DNA from: Thecaphora thlaspeos
Lineage: Eukaryota; Basidiomycota; Ustilaginomycetes; Urocystidales; Glomosporiaceae
DNA length: 64,000 nt
NCBI GenBank assembly: GCA_900291925.1
Contig: UWYS01000007.1
Coordinates: 744,001-808,000, forward strand
Reading direction: 5' to 3'
The translations under genes and the position numbers were made by a program. Positions 24,211 to 35,082 of the stretch are shown here, piece after piece (the stretch's first letter is position 1; each line of letters starts with the position of its first letter). The notes under the pieces are model-generated. The model was given only the letters and a program-made list of their open reading frames with translations. It was not told where the DNA came from and made no database searches.

Positions 24211-27200
24211 CTACGAAGCTCGCTTCATAGCCCAGATCTCGAGCTTGCGAATGAGTCCCTTCAGGTTCTGTGAGAGTCAAGACATGGGCCGTGACAGTTT
24301 CAGAGAAGGCAAGGCTCCTTATGTCAGCACTACTGCGGGCTTGCTTGTAGTGTCTGCCTGACCGGGCTGGGAAGCGCTCAACTGGCTCGTAGACTCACCT
24401 TTCCGCCTCGGTTACAGTTTGCCTCCAGCCACAGCTGCATCTCTTCTCTGCAGTCCTTCATCTCCTCTAAGATGGGCTGGCCGTCCACCATTGGCGGGTT
24501 GAGCATCAAGTCAAACAGTCGATTCCATAGCTCGACCTGCCAGTACCGCCTCAGGCCAGCAGTGATTTTCCACCTCTTTTCACCATCTTCGCCAAGGATA
24601 TTGGTCGTCTCGATGTAACGACCAAAGAGGAGGCAGAAAGCGACCGACGCTACACCGTGGTAGTCCGGCTGGTATGTGAAAGGCCGCGCCTCTCGCATCT
24701 GGGCGCAATCACGAGAGTCTGGCGTCCAGTCGGCAATGAAGGTCTGTGATGGTGGATAGAGGGAAAGGTCGATCGCCCTGCCGAAATCGATCAGCGTCAG
24801 GCCTTTCTGCGCCCAGCCGGAGGAGCCATCGGCCGTGTATGCGTTCGACCATGTCGTACCGACCGGTGCCTCGTCGAGTCGGAGGAGGCAGTTGTCGATC
24901 TTGAGGTCGCCGTGGATCATCTGGTGGCGGTGCATGGCCTCGACGACCTTGAGCAGCTCGATGGTGAAGAACATGGCGAGTACCTCTTCGACGCCTCCGG
25001 CGGACGAGCCCGCCGAACCCATCGTCGCGACGCCCGCACTGGCAGCCTGGTTGACCACTTCGAGGAGCGTACCCTTCTCACCGTACTCGAGCAGGAGGAA
25101 GGACTCGTCCGAATAGCCGACAAATTTGCGTGCAGAGACAATCGACGATTGCGTGTGTGGCTCGACTGTCTTGCGCAGCTTGTCGAGGACGTAGAATTCC
25201 CACGGGTTGGGCGGCGACTCGGCCTTGACGGCCAGCATGCGTCGCCTTTCCTCCTCGTCTTCGTCCGCCGATAGGGAAAGGTCCGCTAAGCTTGCCGTAA
25301 AGCTGGAATCGAGATCTTCGGCCCCATCGATGCCCATCAGCTGCTTGCGCGCTGAAGGCGCGAAGTTTTCGGTGTCCTCGGCGAGAAACACGGCCCCGTA
25401 GCCTCCTTCACCGATCTTCTCGAGGACTTGGAACTTGGCACCGGCGATATCGAGGCTCCAGTCCTTCGCCGATGCACGGCTTCCGTATGTGGAACCGCCC
25501 ACGGATCGCCTGAATTCGGTCTTCGATCGCTTCTGCAAGCTGGCGAGGCGCCCACGGGCAGACTGTCGGCCCAGGTCGACGAATTGGGCGTGTGTCGAGA
25601 CAGGGGGCGAGATACGGGCCAGGAGGATTGCGAGTACCTCAGGGTCGACGGGAGAGCAAGGATTCGGCGGCTGAAAGTCGCTGGCAGCTAGCGAGACTGG
25701 CTGTGGACTCGTCGCAAGTGGAAGGTGTTGCTGTGTCTCGTGGTCGGCAGGGAGCACCTGGTCCTTGTCGGCCTCGCCTCGTTCAGCTTGAGAGGAAGAG
25801 AGGTCGCGCGCTTCGGTCCGGTCTCGATCTTCGATGACGAATGATTTGCCCATCTGCTCGTAGCTGCGGAGGTTGCCGGTCTCGCCGTCGGTCTCACGAG
25901 CGATGGTGAGTCCCTCGGCCAGCTCGAACCTGCCCCAGCTGGGAGAGGTCGAATTCCTGCTCGTCGTGGCGGGCGTCCGCGAAGCTTGGCTTAGGGCTGT
26001 GTATCGGGTCATCTCGTATGTCGCTTCGGTGATCGGAGTAAGCGGCTGGAACTGCGGTCTGAAGTTATCCATATTCGGCTCGTAATCGTGGTCGTCCTCG
26101 TCTTCGTCCCCGTCCTCGTCCTCATCTTCATCCTCGTCGCGATAGATTGGCTTCGAGGACGAGGCTGGGCCAGGGCCGTCGACCTTGTTGCCCATCGGGG
26201 CCCGCATCGGTGTAGAGGCGCCGAGAGGAGGCCTGCTGGTGAGAGCGCTAGAACGCATCGGCGTGGCACGAGCCCCAGCGTTCTCATCACAAGGCTGTGA
26301 CTGCTCCTGAGCGCTGGATGCTTGTATGGCGGCAGAGGACAGATGTCTGCCGATCGGAGTCGGCGTGGGCGGGATATCGGCCGAGGACGGCATCATCATT
26401 CTGGGCCTGTGCGACGAGGCAGGTGGCAGCGGGGCCACGATATCGTCCTCTTCTTCGCTGCTCTCCTCGCTGCAGTCGTCGTCCGAGTCCGTCTCGCTGT
26501 CGTCGCCATTGAACATGTTTTCCACCTCGAGCATGGTGGCCTTGGTGACCAGGGTGGGGCTCATGCGGTTCTTCATGGTCGCGTCTTTGCCGCTCTTCTT
26601 CTTCTTTGGTTGCATGTTGAGGGCGACGGCGTTGTTGAAGCTATCGTCCGGGTCGAAGACGTCCCTCGACGGCATGGTGCTCGTCGGCTCTGACTCGTGC
26701 GCAGAGGCCCGAGGCTCACCTCGCGGGAGGGGAACGACGACTGCCTCCGCAGACGCTCTCTGACAAAGAGACTGTGTGTCGATCTCGGGTAGTGCACACG
26801 TCCGCTGCCCTTCCTCAACTTCTCCGTCGCTTTGCGCCATATGCTCTACCGTCCCATCATCGGGCTCCAGTACGGCGCCGTCGACAAGATCCGGTTCTTC
26901 CGAGACCGCTTGCGGCAGCCACAGACCTTCCAGCTCGTTCAGATAGGCCCATGGATCATCCTGGGCAGCCGAGCCATTTTCGAGGCCTTGCTGCGCGACC
27001 AGAAGCTCTTCGAGGCAGACCTCGGTCGTCGGGGTGTTGCTGCCACCTCTGGTCTTGGCGGCGTCGTCCAGTGATGCTATGCCGGGGTAGAGGAGCATCA
27101 GAGGGCAGGCGTGGCGCTCCTGTTTGGACGCCGACGAGCTCGTCGAAACGCCCGCAGCGGTGCGGGAGCTCGATGCCTTGCTGCCGCTGCTGCTCTTGCG

Positions 27201-28818
27201 CGCCTTGTCGGCCGAGCTAGAGGTGCTGGCACCTGCCTTGTCCCGCTTCGACTCTTTCAGCGATGTGCCACTTCGCGAAGCCTCGCCTCTGGATACCTTG
27301 AGTGCGTTGACGGGGTCCAGGTCGACGGGATCTGGCGTGAATTTGGTGTTTGGCTCCCAGTGCATGAGGGGGTTCCTTCGCAACAAGTCCGTCTCCGTGG
27401 GAGCTCTCGCAGACTCAGACTTGGCGAAGAGGTCTTTTGGGTTCAAGACCTTGTCGACAACAGCAGAACCTGAAGGTCTATCCTCTTCCTCATCTTCGTC
27501 GTCGTCCGAGTCGCGGAACACAGCCAGGCCGCTGCTAGGTTTCTTTGGCAAGCCATTAGAGGCTCCGATCTTGAGGGCCTTTGATCCCAGCCGATCCGGC
27601 TGCAGATTCTCCCGTGACCTGCTCGAAGCAGTGCCGACGTCGTCCCAACCGCCTGACGACGGGCCGCTCGGTCTTGCTCCTCCGCGCTCCTGGTCGTCGT
27701 CCTGGAAAACGGCGAGCTTACGCCCATTGTTGACGACAGAGTGGGTGCCGCTGGAACCGATCGCGCCGATCCTTGCTCCCGCGCCTCGGAGGACGTTTGC
27801 AGCGTTACTCCGGGCAGCTCCCGTCGAACCGCTATCCTTGTGACCGAGCACGCTCCTTCCGCAGCTCGACATGGCAGCTCGGAGGGCTTCTGAGTAGTTC
27901 TGAGGAGCACTGCCGGAGGCGGCGCTGGTAGCTTGAGGATGTAGCAAGATGCGCTGCTGATACTCTGCGTACCTTCGCTTCAGGCGATCGATTGGGTTAG
28001 CTCGACGAGCGATGCCGAGCTTATAGATGTTGTCTGCCTCCTCGAACCTGTAACCCGTGGAGCAGCAGCAAGCGCGAGAGGACATAAAAGAGTGTGAGCG
28101 CCTGTGGGCGAAGAGCGGGGACCACGGCGATAGCGCCGACAGCAGCCGCTGACTCTTCCGAGGCCTTTCGGCTCACTCACATGTTCTGGCCCTCGTTGAC
28201 CACTGCGAGCTCTTCGTAGAGGCTAGCCAGCTTCGTGCCGATCTCGTTTGCGAGGAGGAAATTGTAGATGTCTCTGGCGCATTCGACGTTGCGCGCGTAA
28301 AGGATCCAGAGGCGGAGGTATCGGCTATCGTTGGTGTACTGCTCGCAATCCTTAAAGTTGCGCGTGGCCCGCTCGAGGAGGGGCACGAGGCCGCTTTCGT
28401 GCGTCTGGCCAGAGGGGAAGTTGTCGATGCACCACTTGACGTACTTTGTCCACGCTTCGAGCGGATCATCAGAGTCCTGATTGTCGGCCGAGATGACGAG
28501 CTGCTCGAACTCGGACCTCTGGTGGTTGAGAGCGGCCTGGCGCTGCTTGTGCTGCATGGTGAGGGTGCTACTGAGGGCGTGGGCGGACCTGCCCCTTGCG
28601 AGGGGCTGTACGTTCTCCTTCTGACACTCGATGGCGCTGATGTCGATGATGGGTGTGGAGGATGTCTGCTCGATCTTTGAGCCGCCTGGTATCCTGTGCG
28701 GCGTCCCGAGTGGCGTTGCGGCAACCAGGCTAGCGGCGCCGCCCGCGGGGACCAGGGGCTGCTTTCGCAGTGTCTGAGCGGGCGGACCCACAGGCGTTGT
28801 CGGCGGTAGAAAGGACAT
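24211..28818 (-). CDS. BUB1: BUB1/MAD3-type spindle checkpoint kinase with KEN box
   Basis: Three exons (28818-28181, 28047-24399, 24267-24211) encode 1447 residues. N-terminal: a KEN box (CQKENVQPLARG, K67-N69), then the Mad3/Bub1 TPR region with DDPLEAWTKYVKWCIDNFP and RYLRLWILYARNVECARDIY; the first junction restores MFEEADNIYKLGIARRA. Middle: long acidic, low-complexity linker with SPTLVTKATMLEVENMFNGD, like the conserved Bub1/BubR1 central motif. C-terminal kinase domain: KIGEGGYGAVFLAED (about residue 1093), MIHGDLKIDNCLL (HGD in place of HRD, as in Bub1) and LIDFGRAIDL. The 57-nt last exon ends LKGLIRKLEIWAMK. Bub1 monitors kinetochore attachment; KEN boxes belong to Mad3/BubR1, so this may be the single unsplit MadBub gene. 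Confidence 0.93.
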
Positions 28819-29207
28819 GTTGTAATAGAGGCGGGGGTGAGGGAGGCGCTAGCACCATCCAGCCAGGTCTTGACGTTGCTTTCTTGCTGCGTAGGGTCGG
28901 GATGGAGGCAGGAAGGAAGGCCGCTCAGTGGCCGCACGTCCGTGTCATGTTTTCCCTGCCTGTTACTTTGGGCCGCCCGCCGCGGCCCGTCGTCTCCCCG
29001 GCACGGCAACCGAATCACGTGCACTTGATGAATCTCGTTTGCTCGAGCCAGCCAACCAACATGGTAACTTTCTTTACAAATGTACTTCCAATCTGATTCT
29101 TGTTCTTTGCGCTTCGGCAGCAAAGGTATGATGCAACAAGAAGCGTCGCCCTTCCTCCACTCGATCGTCGGCAGTCGGTGCGCACTGTGAGGCCTGTTGC
29201 AGCATCC
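28819..29207. promoter_or_regulatory. Intergenic region, BUB1 promoter
   Basis: About 390 bases between the DIB1 stop and the BUB1 start, both on the minus strand. No motif of known meaning was identified. Confidence 0.4.
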
Positions 29208-30154
29208 CTAGTACTTTTGTCTCGTCGAGTAGTCTTGGAGAGGTCGAGCAGGGCAGGGCGAGGAAGCAGACGTCAAGGCCGCTTGTCAGCGGATCGATCC
29301 CAGTGTCAGGTCGAGGCCCGCACCCATGGGCCAGCCGACTCACCTCTTGGACTGACGACCAGACCGCGTCCTTTACTCGCTCCACGGTAAACGACCTCGA
29401 CGATATCGATCAGCTCTTGCTTGTCCGTGATTGCCCAGTTGCTTCCGCGGTCGCATAAGGCACGGGGGGTGGGGATTGGAGCTCCGTCAGCGTTCTTGCA
29501 GTATGGTGCAAGCGGCAGGGGTTGTATCGGAGAGCTACTCACATCTTGTTGTTGTTGCCCGTCCCGAGGTCGATCATGATGTGCTTGTTACGGTAGAAGA
29601 ACATGACGGCGCACGGGTCGTAAAGCTCGTACATCTTTTGTGAAGAGTGCGAGGGGGCAAGGGGGCAAGGGAGGTCGATGTCAGCCAGTAGCGTCGAGAG
29701 ACGAGAACGGCCACCTGGTGCGGTGTGCTTGTACCCTGATGGAAGCCCACCTTATTAAAGTCCGGCACTTGTGTGATGTCGACCAAGTAGATGACGGCAA
29801 AGTTCTGGACGGCCACCGAGATCTTGTAGAGCGTCTCGTCCATTTGCATGCAGACCGCGTCCTGAGCCGGACGGTGAGGTTGAGCAGCAACCACAACATA
29901 GCAAGGAAGGCAGTCAGCGCCGAGTCACAATAGACATGACAGAACGAGAGTCGGGTCGTTGTTGCTCACATGATCGTGCCCGAAGCGAAGGACGACCACC
30001 CTATCCTCTTCGGAGAGGATTGCTTGGTCGACGTGCCAGCCTGATAGGTTGGGAAGTGGTGAGAGAAGAGTCGGCTGTGAGCAGACTACGAGAAGTGCTC
30101 GATGCCTCATCCAACCTACTCACCGGACGGCAGATGAGGGAGCAGGTAGGACAT
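29208..30154 (-). CDS. DIB1: DIB1/DIM1 (TXNL4A), U5 snRNP 15-kDa protein
   Basis: Six exons (30154-30124, 30040-29970, 29861-29751, 29634-29543, 29441-29344, 29233-29208) give 142 residues, the exact family size. The spliced protein reads MSYLLPHLPSG, then GWHVDQAILSEEDRVVVLRF, CMQMDETLYKISVAVQNFA, VIYLVDITQVPDFNKMYELY, HIMIDLGTGNNNKINWAI, KGRGLVVSPRDYSTRQKY. This thioredoxin-fold protein bridges the tri-snRNP and must leave before activation. All junctions keep frame; the last exon is 26 nt, and exon boundaries 4, 5 and 6 use AAG acceptors. The start follows standard family N-termini (MSYxLPHL). Confidence 0.95.
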
Positions 30155-30460
30155 CGTGGGTCAACGCTACCGAAGAGATCGAGCGGGTGTTGCTCGCTGC
30201 GATGCCCTGGATCAGTGAGCACATCAACGATGGGAATGAAGGCAGAAAGCCGGGAAGCACCCTGCGCCGAGCTTGCTGCCTTTCCCGGCGATTTTTGGTG
30301 GGAACCTCCGCGTTTGTTTGTCTAGCCTGGCGGGTGCGAGGTGGTCATGCCCAATTCAAGATCTTCTAATGTGGCCGGGCGAGTCATGGCAGCAGCCCTG
30401 TGAACCCTGTAATTAGACTTCCTTGCGCGCCTCGGCCCCTTTAAACGGACATCCATCATC
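30155..30460. other. DIB1 upstream region at the edge of the transposon island
   Basis: About 300 bases with the base composition of the flanking host DNA. The composition changes to lower GC from roughly 30,380-30,460 onward. No gene is seen. Confidence 0.4.
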
Positions 30461-30693
30461 TCAGCCACATTTGGTAGCTTTGGACCTCAGAGCCTAGCAT
30501 ACCCCTTTTATGCCACATACATAGCTCACTATACATAACTGCTGGGCAAGCTGTTTTGGAAGTCTGGTACCATACAGGCAGAACTCGGGACCAGGCATGG
30601 CCCTGATGGATCACCACATGTGGCAGCACTATGGCACAGTGGCTCCAATTGGGCTTGAAGCCAGGAGTCTTGCACTGCAGCAATGACTGCTAG

Positions 30694-31251
30694 TTGGCAA
30701 AGGGGCTAGACCCACATGGGGACATGGGGGCCCCTTGTGACCCATTGTTGATTGTACTTAGTATCTATAGGATCCTACAGTTCAATATCGATATCCTTCA
30801 AGCTCAGCCTACTCTCTCTCAACCTCTCCTAGTCCATCCACACCGCCTTAGGCTGACATCATGGTATGCAAGACCCCTAGGGCTTAACAATAACTTCATA
30901 CACCTATCAACAATAGATGCTCACAATTTGACCCCACTTGGTGGTGTTGCAGGATTGCAACATGCACCTCAGCAGGAGTTGCAAGATGAGTTAGTCAACA
31001 GTCAGCCTATTGGTGCTGGATTTGCACCTACGGCCAGTTTTTTCTCCCCTCAGCAGGCTCATCATCAGATTTCGGAGCTTGCAGCCATGATTCAGGCCCT
31101 TACAAACCAGGTTCAGCAACTTCAGTTCCAGAATGCCCAACTTGGAGCAGCTTTGATGGCTGCTTGGGACATAGAAGTTCATGGCAATTATCCAACCAAC
31201 AAGCCTTCTGTCTTCTTGGGAGTTTGGACCAATGCTGCTGTTAAGAGTTGA
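30694..31251 (+). pseudogene. Possible gag-like fragment of an older element
   Basis: A 185-codon frame whose C-terminal half is Gln-rich and coiled-coil-like (ISELAAMIQALTNQVQQLQF), as in retrotransposon gag proteins, followed by SVFLGVWTNAAVKS and a stop. No nucleic-acid-binding knuckle or partner pol is present. It lies just inside the left end of the island; the first third is probably not coding. Confidence 0.3.
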
Positions 31252-32400
31252 ATCATGGAGATCCATGACAACATTGGCGTTTACTTTCTCTGTGGATTGT
31301 TCAAGTTGGAAGGAGAGAAAATCCTCTTTGCAGCTTTGTACCTTTCAGGCAATGCTTATTGAAAGGAGTAACGGGGAAGCTGTGGTTAACCAATAACACA
31401 GCTGATGTAGTGGTCTACTCACAAAGACTAGGTTGAAGTTGTCCAATTATCCTTGTTGCTATTCCGTGGATAAAGGACATCTCTGCAGCAGGTTGGGTGC
31501 GCAGCATAGACAGCTATCGAGAGGGTGAAGTAGGTGTAGACTTGAGTCAAGTTGAAGGGAAGAAGAGAAGAAGCCAAACCTCTTGGAAGTGGGATGAAGA
31601 GATGATGATTTGATGAGGAGACAGACATTGACTAAGTCCACAAGTTGCTGACTATATATACAACTCGTCATCCACCCAAGGTGGATCTTGGTACTCATCT
31701 AATGTAGTCCTGGTATACAGAAAGTCGGGACTTTGTTGTCCACAACAGTCAGCTATGGGCCATACTCGATGTCTATCTCAGGGGGAAGGTGAAGGGAAGA
31801 TGTAAGTGGCTACAGAGGGATGTCTTTCATAGCCAATCATTGGACTTTGCCAGTTTGGACAAACTCAATGGCAACCTGTTGAAGTCCAATGCATCCCCCT
31901 ACATATCAACTATGACTCCCATGTCCCTGAGAAGTCCCAACTCCCTTTCTATTGGGGTCAAGGCATCATGTCTGGAGTCAGTGCTGACTCTGCAGAAACT
32001 GTCGGTGTCCTGCTGCAGTTGTGCATGCTTCAGTGCATTTAGTTGGAGGAATGTTTCAACACAATTTAAATAACATTTGGATATCCATATACAGTACATA
32101 TAAAATATGGATCTAAGTCTGGCTGACACTTTCCCACAGTGCTTTACCTGCACCACTGATTTGAACAGGCCAAATGATTGACCCTTCCAATGGCACCCAG
32201 TTCAATTTCAAAGTTGCACATGGCTACACAGCTGCCACAGGAGTATAACTTAGCCTTTATTGGCAACATTCGGAGAGAGAAGTCAAACCTTGTCACTGAT
32301 ATGCTGAGTGGTTTACAGTTGACAGCAAATTGTCGAAACATTCCTCCAACATGCACCAGGATAGACAAGATGACTTCCATTTGCATCTCGCCTTCCTCTC
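31252..32400. other. Non-coding transposon-derived sequence
   Basis: About 1.1 kb with only short broken frames. A stretch at 31,400-31,710 (tgtagtggtctactcac... to a ctatatataca box) resembles a degraded LTR, but no second copy is present to confirm it. Confidence 0.3.
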
Positions 32401-32409
32401 TCCATCAAG

Positions 32410-32544
32410 ATGAAGGTTCTTGCATGTGCTCTGTCCCTGGCTTTTCTGGCTGCGCTAGCCATCATCAGCAACACTGCTAGCTTGAGTCATCATCAGGGTG
32501 TCCTCGAAAAGAGGCAGGAGCCCAGGGTCACAGTGGACAAGTAG
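32410..32544 (+). CDS. 44-residue secreted-peptide ORF with a dibasic site
   Basis: ATG at 32410, stop at 32542-32544. The N-terminus MKVLACALSLAFLAALAIIS is a textbook signal peptide (one Lys, then a 17-residue hydrophobic core), followed by NTAS, a short HHQ segment and LEKRQEPRVTVDK, i.e. a Lys-Arg site of Kex2 type with nine residues after it. A pyrimidine-rich leader ending ccatcaag precedes the ATG. It lies inside the transposon island, where fungal effector-like genes are often found. It could equally be a captured first exon of a longer secreted-protein gene. No homologue is recognised. Confidence 0.4.
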   Translation: MKVLACALSLAFLAALAIISNTASLSHHQGVLEKRQEPRVTVDK

Positions 32545-32689
32545 ACCTGCTTTTCAAAAAGGAAATTAAGGCAGCTGTATGTCGCTTTGGGGCAAATTAA
32601 GAATGGGAGCCAAGCAATACATCACTGTGGGGCAAAACAGAGGCGTCATCATGATGTGGGGGCAGGGGAAGAAGGGGGGAATGACTCAC

Positions 32690-32960
32690 CCTAATTGAAC
32701 TGGAAAGGTTTCAACTTGCTTGCGGACAAATCTGGGTGGGCTTGAGGCAGGCCAAGCCGGTGTGGGTATTGGAAAAGCAGTGCTCGCAGACGTGACAGCG
32801 CTGCCAGGGGCTGCTGCAGTTACCATTGTTCCAAGACCAGCACAGCTGCTGGCAAAGTGTGGCATCGGGATCATGGGCTTTGCAGCAGGTCAAGTTGGAT
32901 TGTCCAGCAGAGGAGGCCTGCTGGTTTGTGTGGGGATTAAGGCCATACAAGCAGTCCATG
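32690..32960 (-). pseudogene. Cys-rich zinc-finger fragment, transposon-derived
   Basis: On the minus strand a 83-codon frame contains CCKAHDPDATLCQQLCWSWN followed by NGNC, then CHVCEHCFSNTHTGLAC. The spacing (C-x5-7-NGxC-x6-C-H-x-C-x2-C-x4-H-x5-C) resembles the CCCH plus CCHC-like fingers found in proteins of basidiomycete mobile elements. The frame has neither a convincing start nor a catalytic domain, so it is treated as a fragment. Confidence 0.4.
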
Positions 32961-33055
32961 TGTGCGGTGTGGTCACAGATTGCCCACTCTTGTGCAGTGG
33001 TTGTTGCACACCGTCAGGAAGTATTCCACAGGTATTTGGCCTTGAGGTTGACCAA

Positions 33056-33240
33056 GTTGGAATGAGAGGTGTGACTATGTCAATGCTGATGATGGTTGAT
33101 AGTACTGAGAAGGGAAAGAGTGAGCAAGGAACTGGCTAATATACAAGAAGAGAAGGCCAGTATGTCCCACATGCTTTGCTGGCACCTCTTGGATGTGCTG
33201 CCCCCTACCTTCCAGCTTGGATCTGTACCCCACTTTTCAA
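33056..33240 (-). repeat. 3' LTR of the copia element
   Basis: Direct repeat of 38361-38545. On the plus strand it begins gttggaatgagaggtgtgac; the first about 115 bases differ from the other copy at one position, and divergence rises toward the far end. The full LTR may extend to about 33,285 (ctcctcctcaggtccttg), which is also found in the inverted copy near 38,940-38,965. Confidence 0.85.
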
Positions 33241-33337
33241 CTCTCCTCCTCAGGTCCTTGGTTGCTCTACTACAAAGTTATGGCCCTAAAAGGCCATTTT
33301 TGCCAAAAGCCAAAACTTCAAAGCTGTCTGTTTGACC

Positions 33338-33600
33338 TGGAAAATTGGCGCCGCTGTTTTTGAGCAAAAAGTTGTAAAACAGCGGCGTCAATTCTTTCTG
33401 GGCAGGGTCCAGGACTCATTTTTGAGCTGTCCTGGACCCAACTGGCCCAAAGTCAAAAATTGACACTGCTGTTTTTGGGCAAAAATCTTAGAAACAGGAG
33501 CATCAATTAAGACCCATGGCCTGTTGGGCCCTGGTAGAAAATTGACACCGCTGTTCTAGAGATTTTTGTCCCAAAACAGGGGCGTCAATTTTGACTTAGC
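33338..33600. repeat. Cluster of inverted repeats (four hairpins, three sharing one stem motif)
   Basis: Arms at 33341-33360/33376-33393, 33456-33475/33491-33508 and 33538-33555/33573-33592 share a stem core of aattgacnccgctgtttt. A fourth, unrelated hairpin (gggtccaggac 33405-33415, gtcctggaccc 33429-33439) is a perfect 11-bp stem. The cluster lies between the pol stop and the 3' LTR of the copia element. Confidence 0.85.
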
Positions 33601-35082
33601 TCCAGAGGCTCACTCCTCCTGATCTCCATGCACCATGGCTGTTTGAGTTGTCCACCTTTGAGCATTGGAGACCAAACCTCTTGTGCACTACTGTGAGCAT
33701 TTTCTTGGTACCCTTCTTGGTCAGTGTGTCAGCAGCATTGAGCTTGGTCCGGATGTCCTTGATGGTGACCCAGCGCTGCTTGCATGCCTTGCAGATGTAG
33801 TGGTACCTGATATTGATGTGCTTGAGCTTCTGGTGATGTTGAGGGTCCTTGACTGCCTGTGTTGCTGCCTGGTTGTCCGAGAAAATCAGCGGTGTTGTCC
33901 GCCAGCCTAGCGCCTTGAGCAGGTTGCGCAGGTATGCTGCCTCCATGGCTGCCTCTGATGCCACCATGTACTCTGCCTCCATGGTAGACTGAGCAATGCA
34001 CTTCTGTGTCTGGCTGCACCAGCTGACCAGGTTGCCCCAGTGGTAGAAGACATAGCCAGAGGTGCTGCATCGCTCTAGCTTGTTGTTGCCACCATAGTTG
34101 GCATCGCAGTAGCCCTTGACCAGCTCCTCCTGACGTTGCACTCCATAGACCAGGGTGAAATTCTTGGTCTGGTTGATGTACTTGAGGGCCTGCTCAATAG
34201 CCGCCAGATGCTCCGGGCTGGGGTTGCTGGAGAAGCGACCAAGGTAAGTGGCAGTGAAGGCTAGGTCTGGGTGTGTGTAGCCTGCCAGCCACATGAGCGC
34301 ACTGTTGATGGCCAGGTAGTGCTCCCTCTGTCGAAGGTCAACCAGGCCCTTGTATTTCTCCATGACAGCAGTTGGCAGGGCCATCCAGTGCTTTGACATG
34401 CTGCTCTGGAGGTGCTCATTGCAGATGGCCTGGGCATAGCCGGTCTGGTCCAGTGTGATGGTGCTGTCCTCCCAGTTGCGGGTGATCTTGATGCCAAGGA
34501 AGTGCTGGGCTGGGCCGTTGTCTGTGATCTCAAACTTGCTGCTAATCTCCTTGGCCTGGGCAATGGCAGCAACGCTGGGTGAGGTGAAGATGAGGTTGTC
34601 AACATAGACCACAATGATGACCAGGTTGTGCTGCCTTTGCCACAGGTAAAGATGCAGGGTGCAACAACAAGCTGCTTGAAGCCGAGTGCCTTGAGCATTG
34701 CCTGTACCATCTCTTCCCATTCCTGTGGAGACTGCTTGAGGCCATAGAGTGTCTTGAGGAGCTTGACAAAGGTGCCAGGCTGTTCAGGGTTGGTCATATA
34801 GACCTCTTCCTTGAGGACAGCATTGAGAAAGGCGATGACGGCATCGGCGGTGTCAGGTTGCCAGCCCAGTTGCGCTGCAATCGAGATGATAAGATAGACT
34901 TGCTCCATGTGTGCTACCGATGACTTGGTCTCTGTGAAGTTGACAACCTTGATCTGGGAGAAGCCCTTGGTCACAACTCGACACTTGCACTTGCCCAACT
35001 TGAAGTCCTTGTCCATCTTGCGGATGAGGATCTCCTTGTGCTTGATGGGCTTGACACCAGGTGGCAGCTCCTTGATGGGGAT
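33596..35082 (-). pseudogene. copia pol, reverse transcriptase and RNase H part
   Basis: The RT begins after an in-frame TAG (35083) with MDKDFKLGKCKCRVVTKGFS, then TLYGLKQSPQEWEEMV. A frameshift near 34,640-34,720 joins it to a second frame carrying NLVIIVVYVDNLIFTS, where copia enzymes have YVDD; one catalytic Asp is Asn here. The RNase H region follows with GYCDANYGGN, TSGYVFYHWGNLVSWCS, STMEAEYMVASEAAMEA and HINIRYHYI. The C-terminal stop lies at 33596-33598, next to the hairpin cluster. Catalytic Asp/Glu of the RNase H domain are still visible (D in YCDAN, E in MEAEY). Confidence 0.9.
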
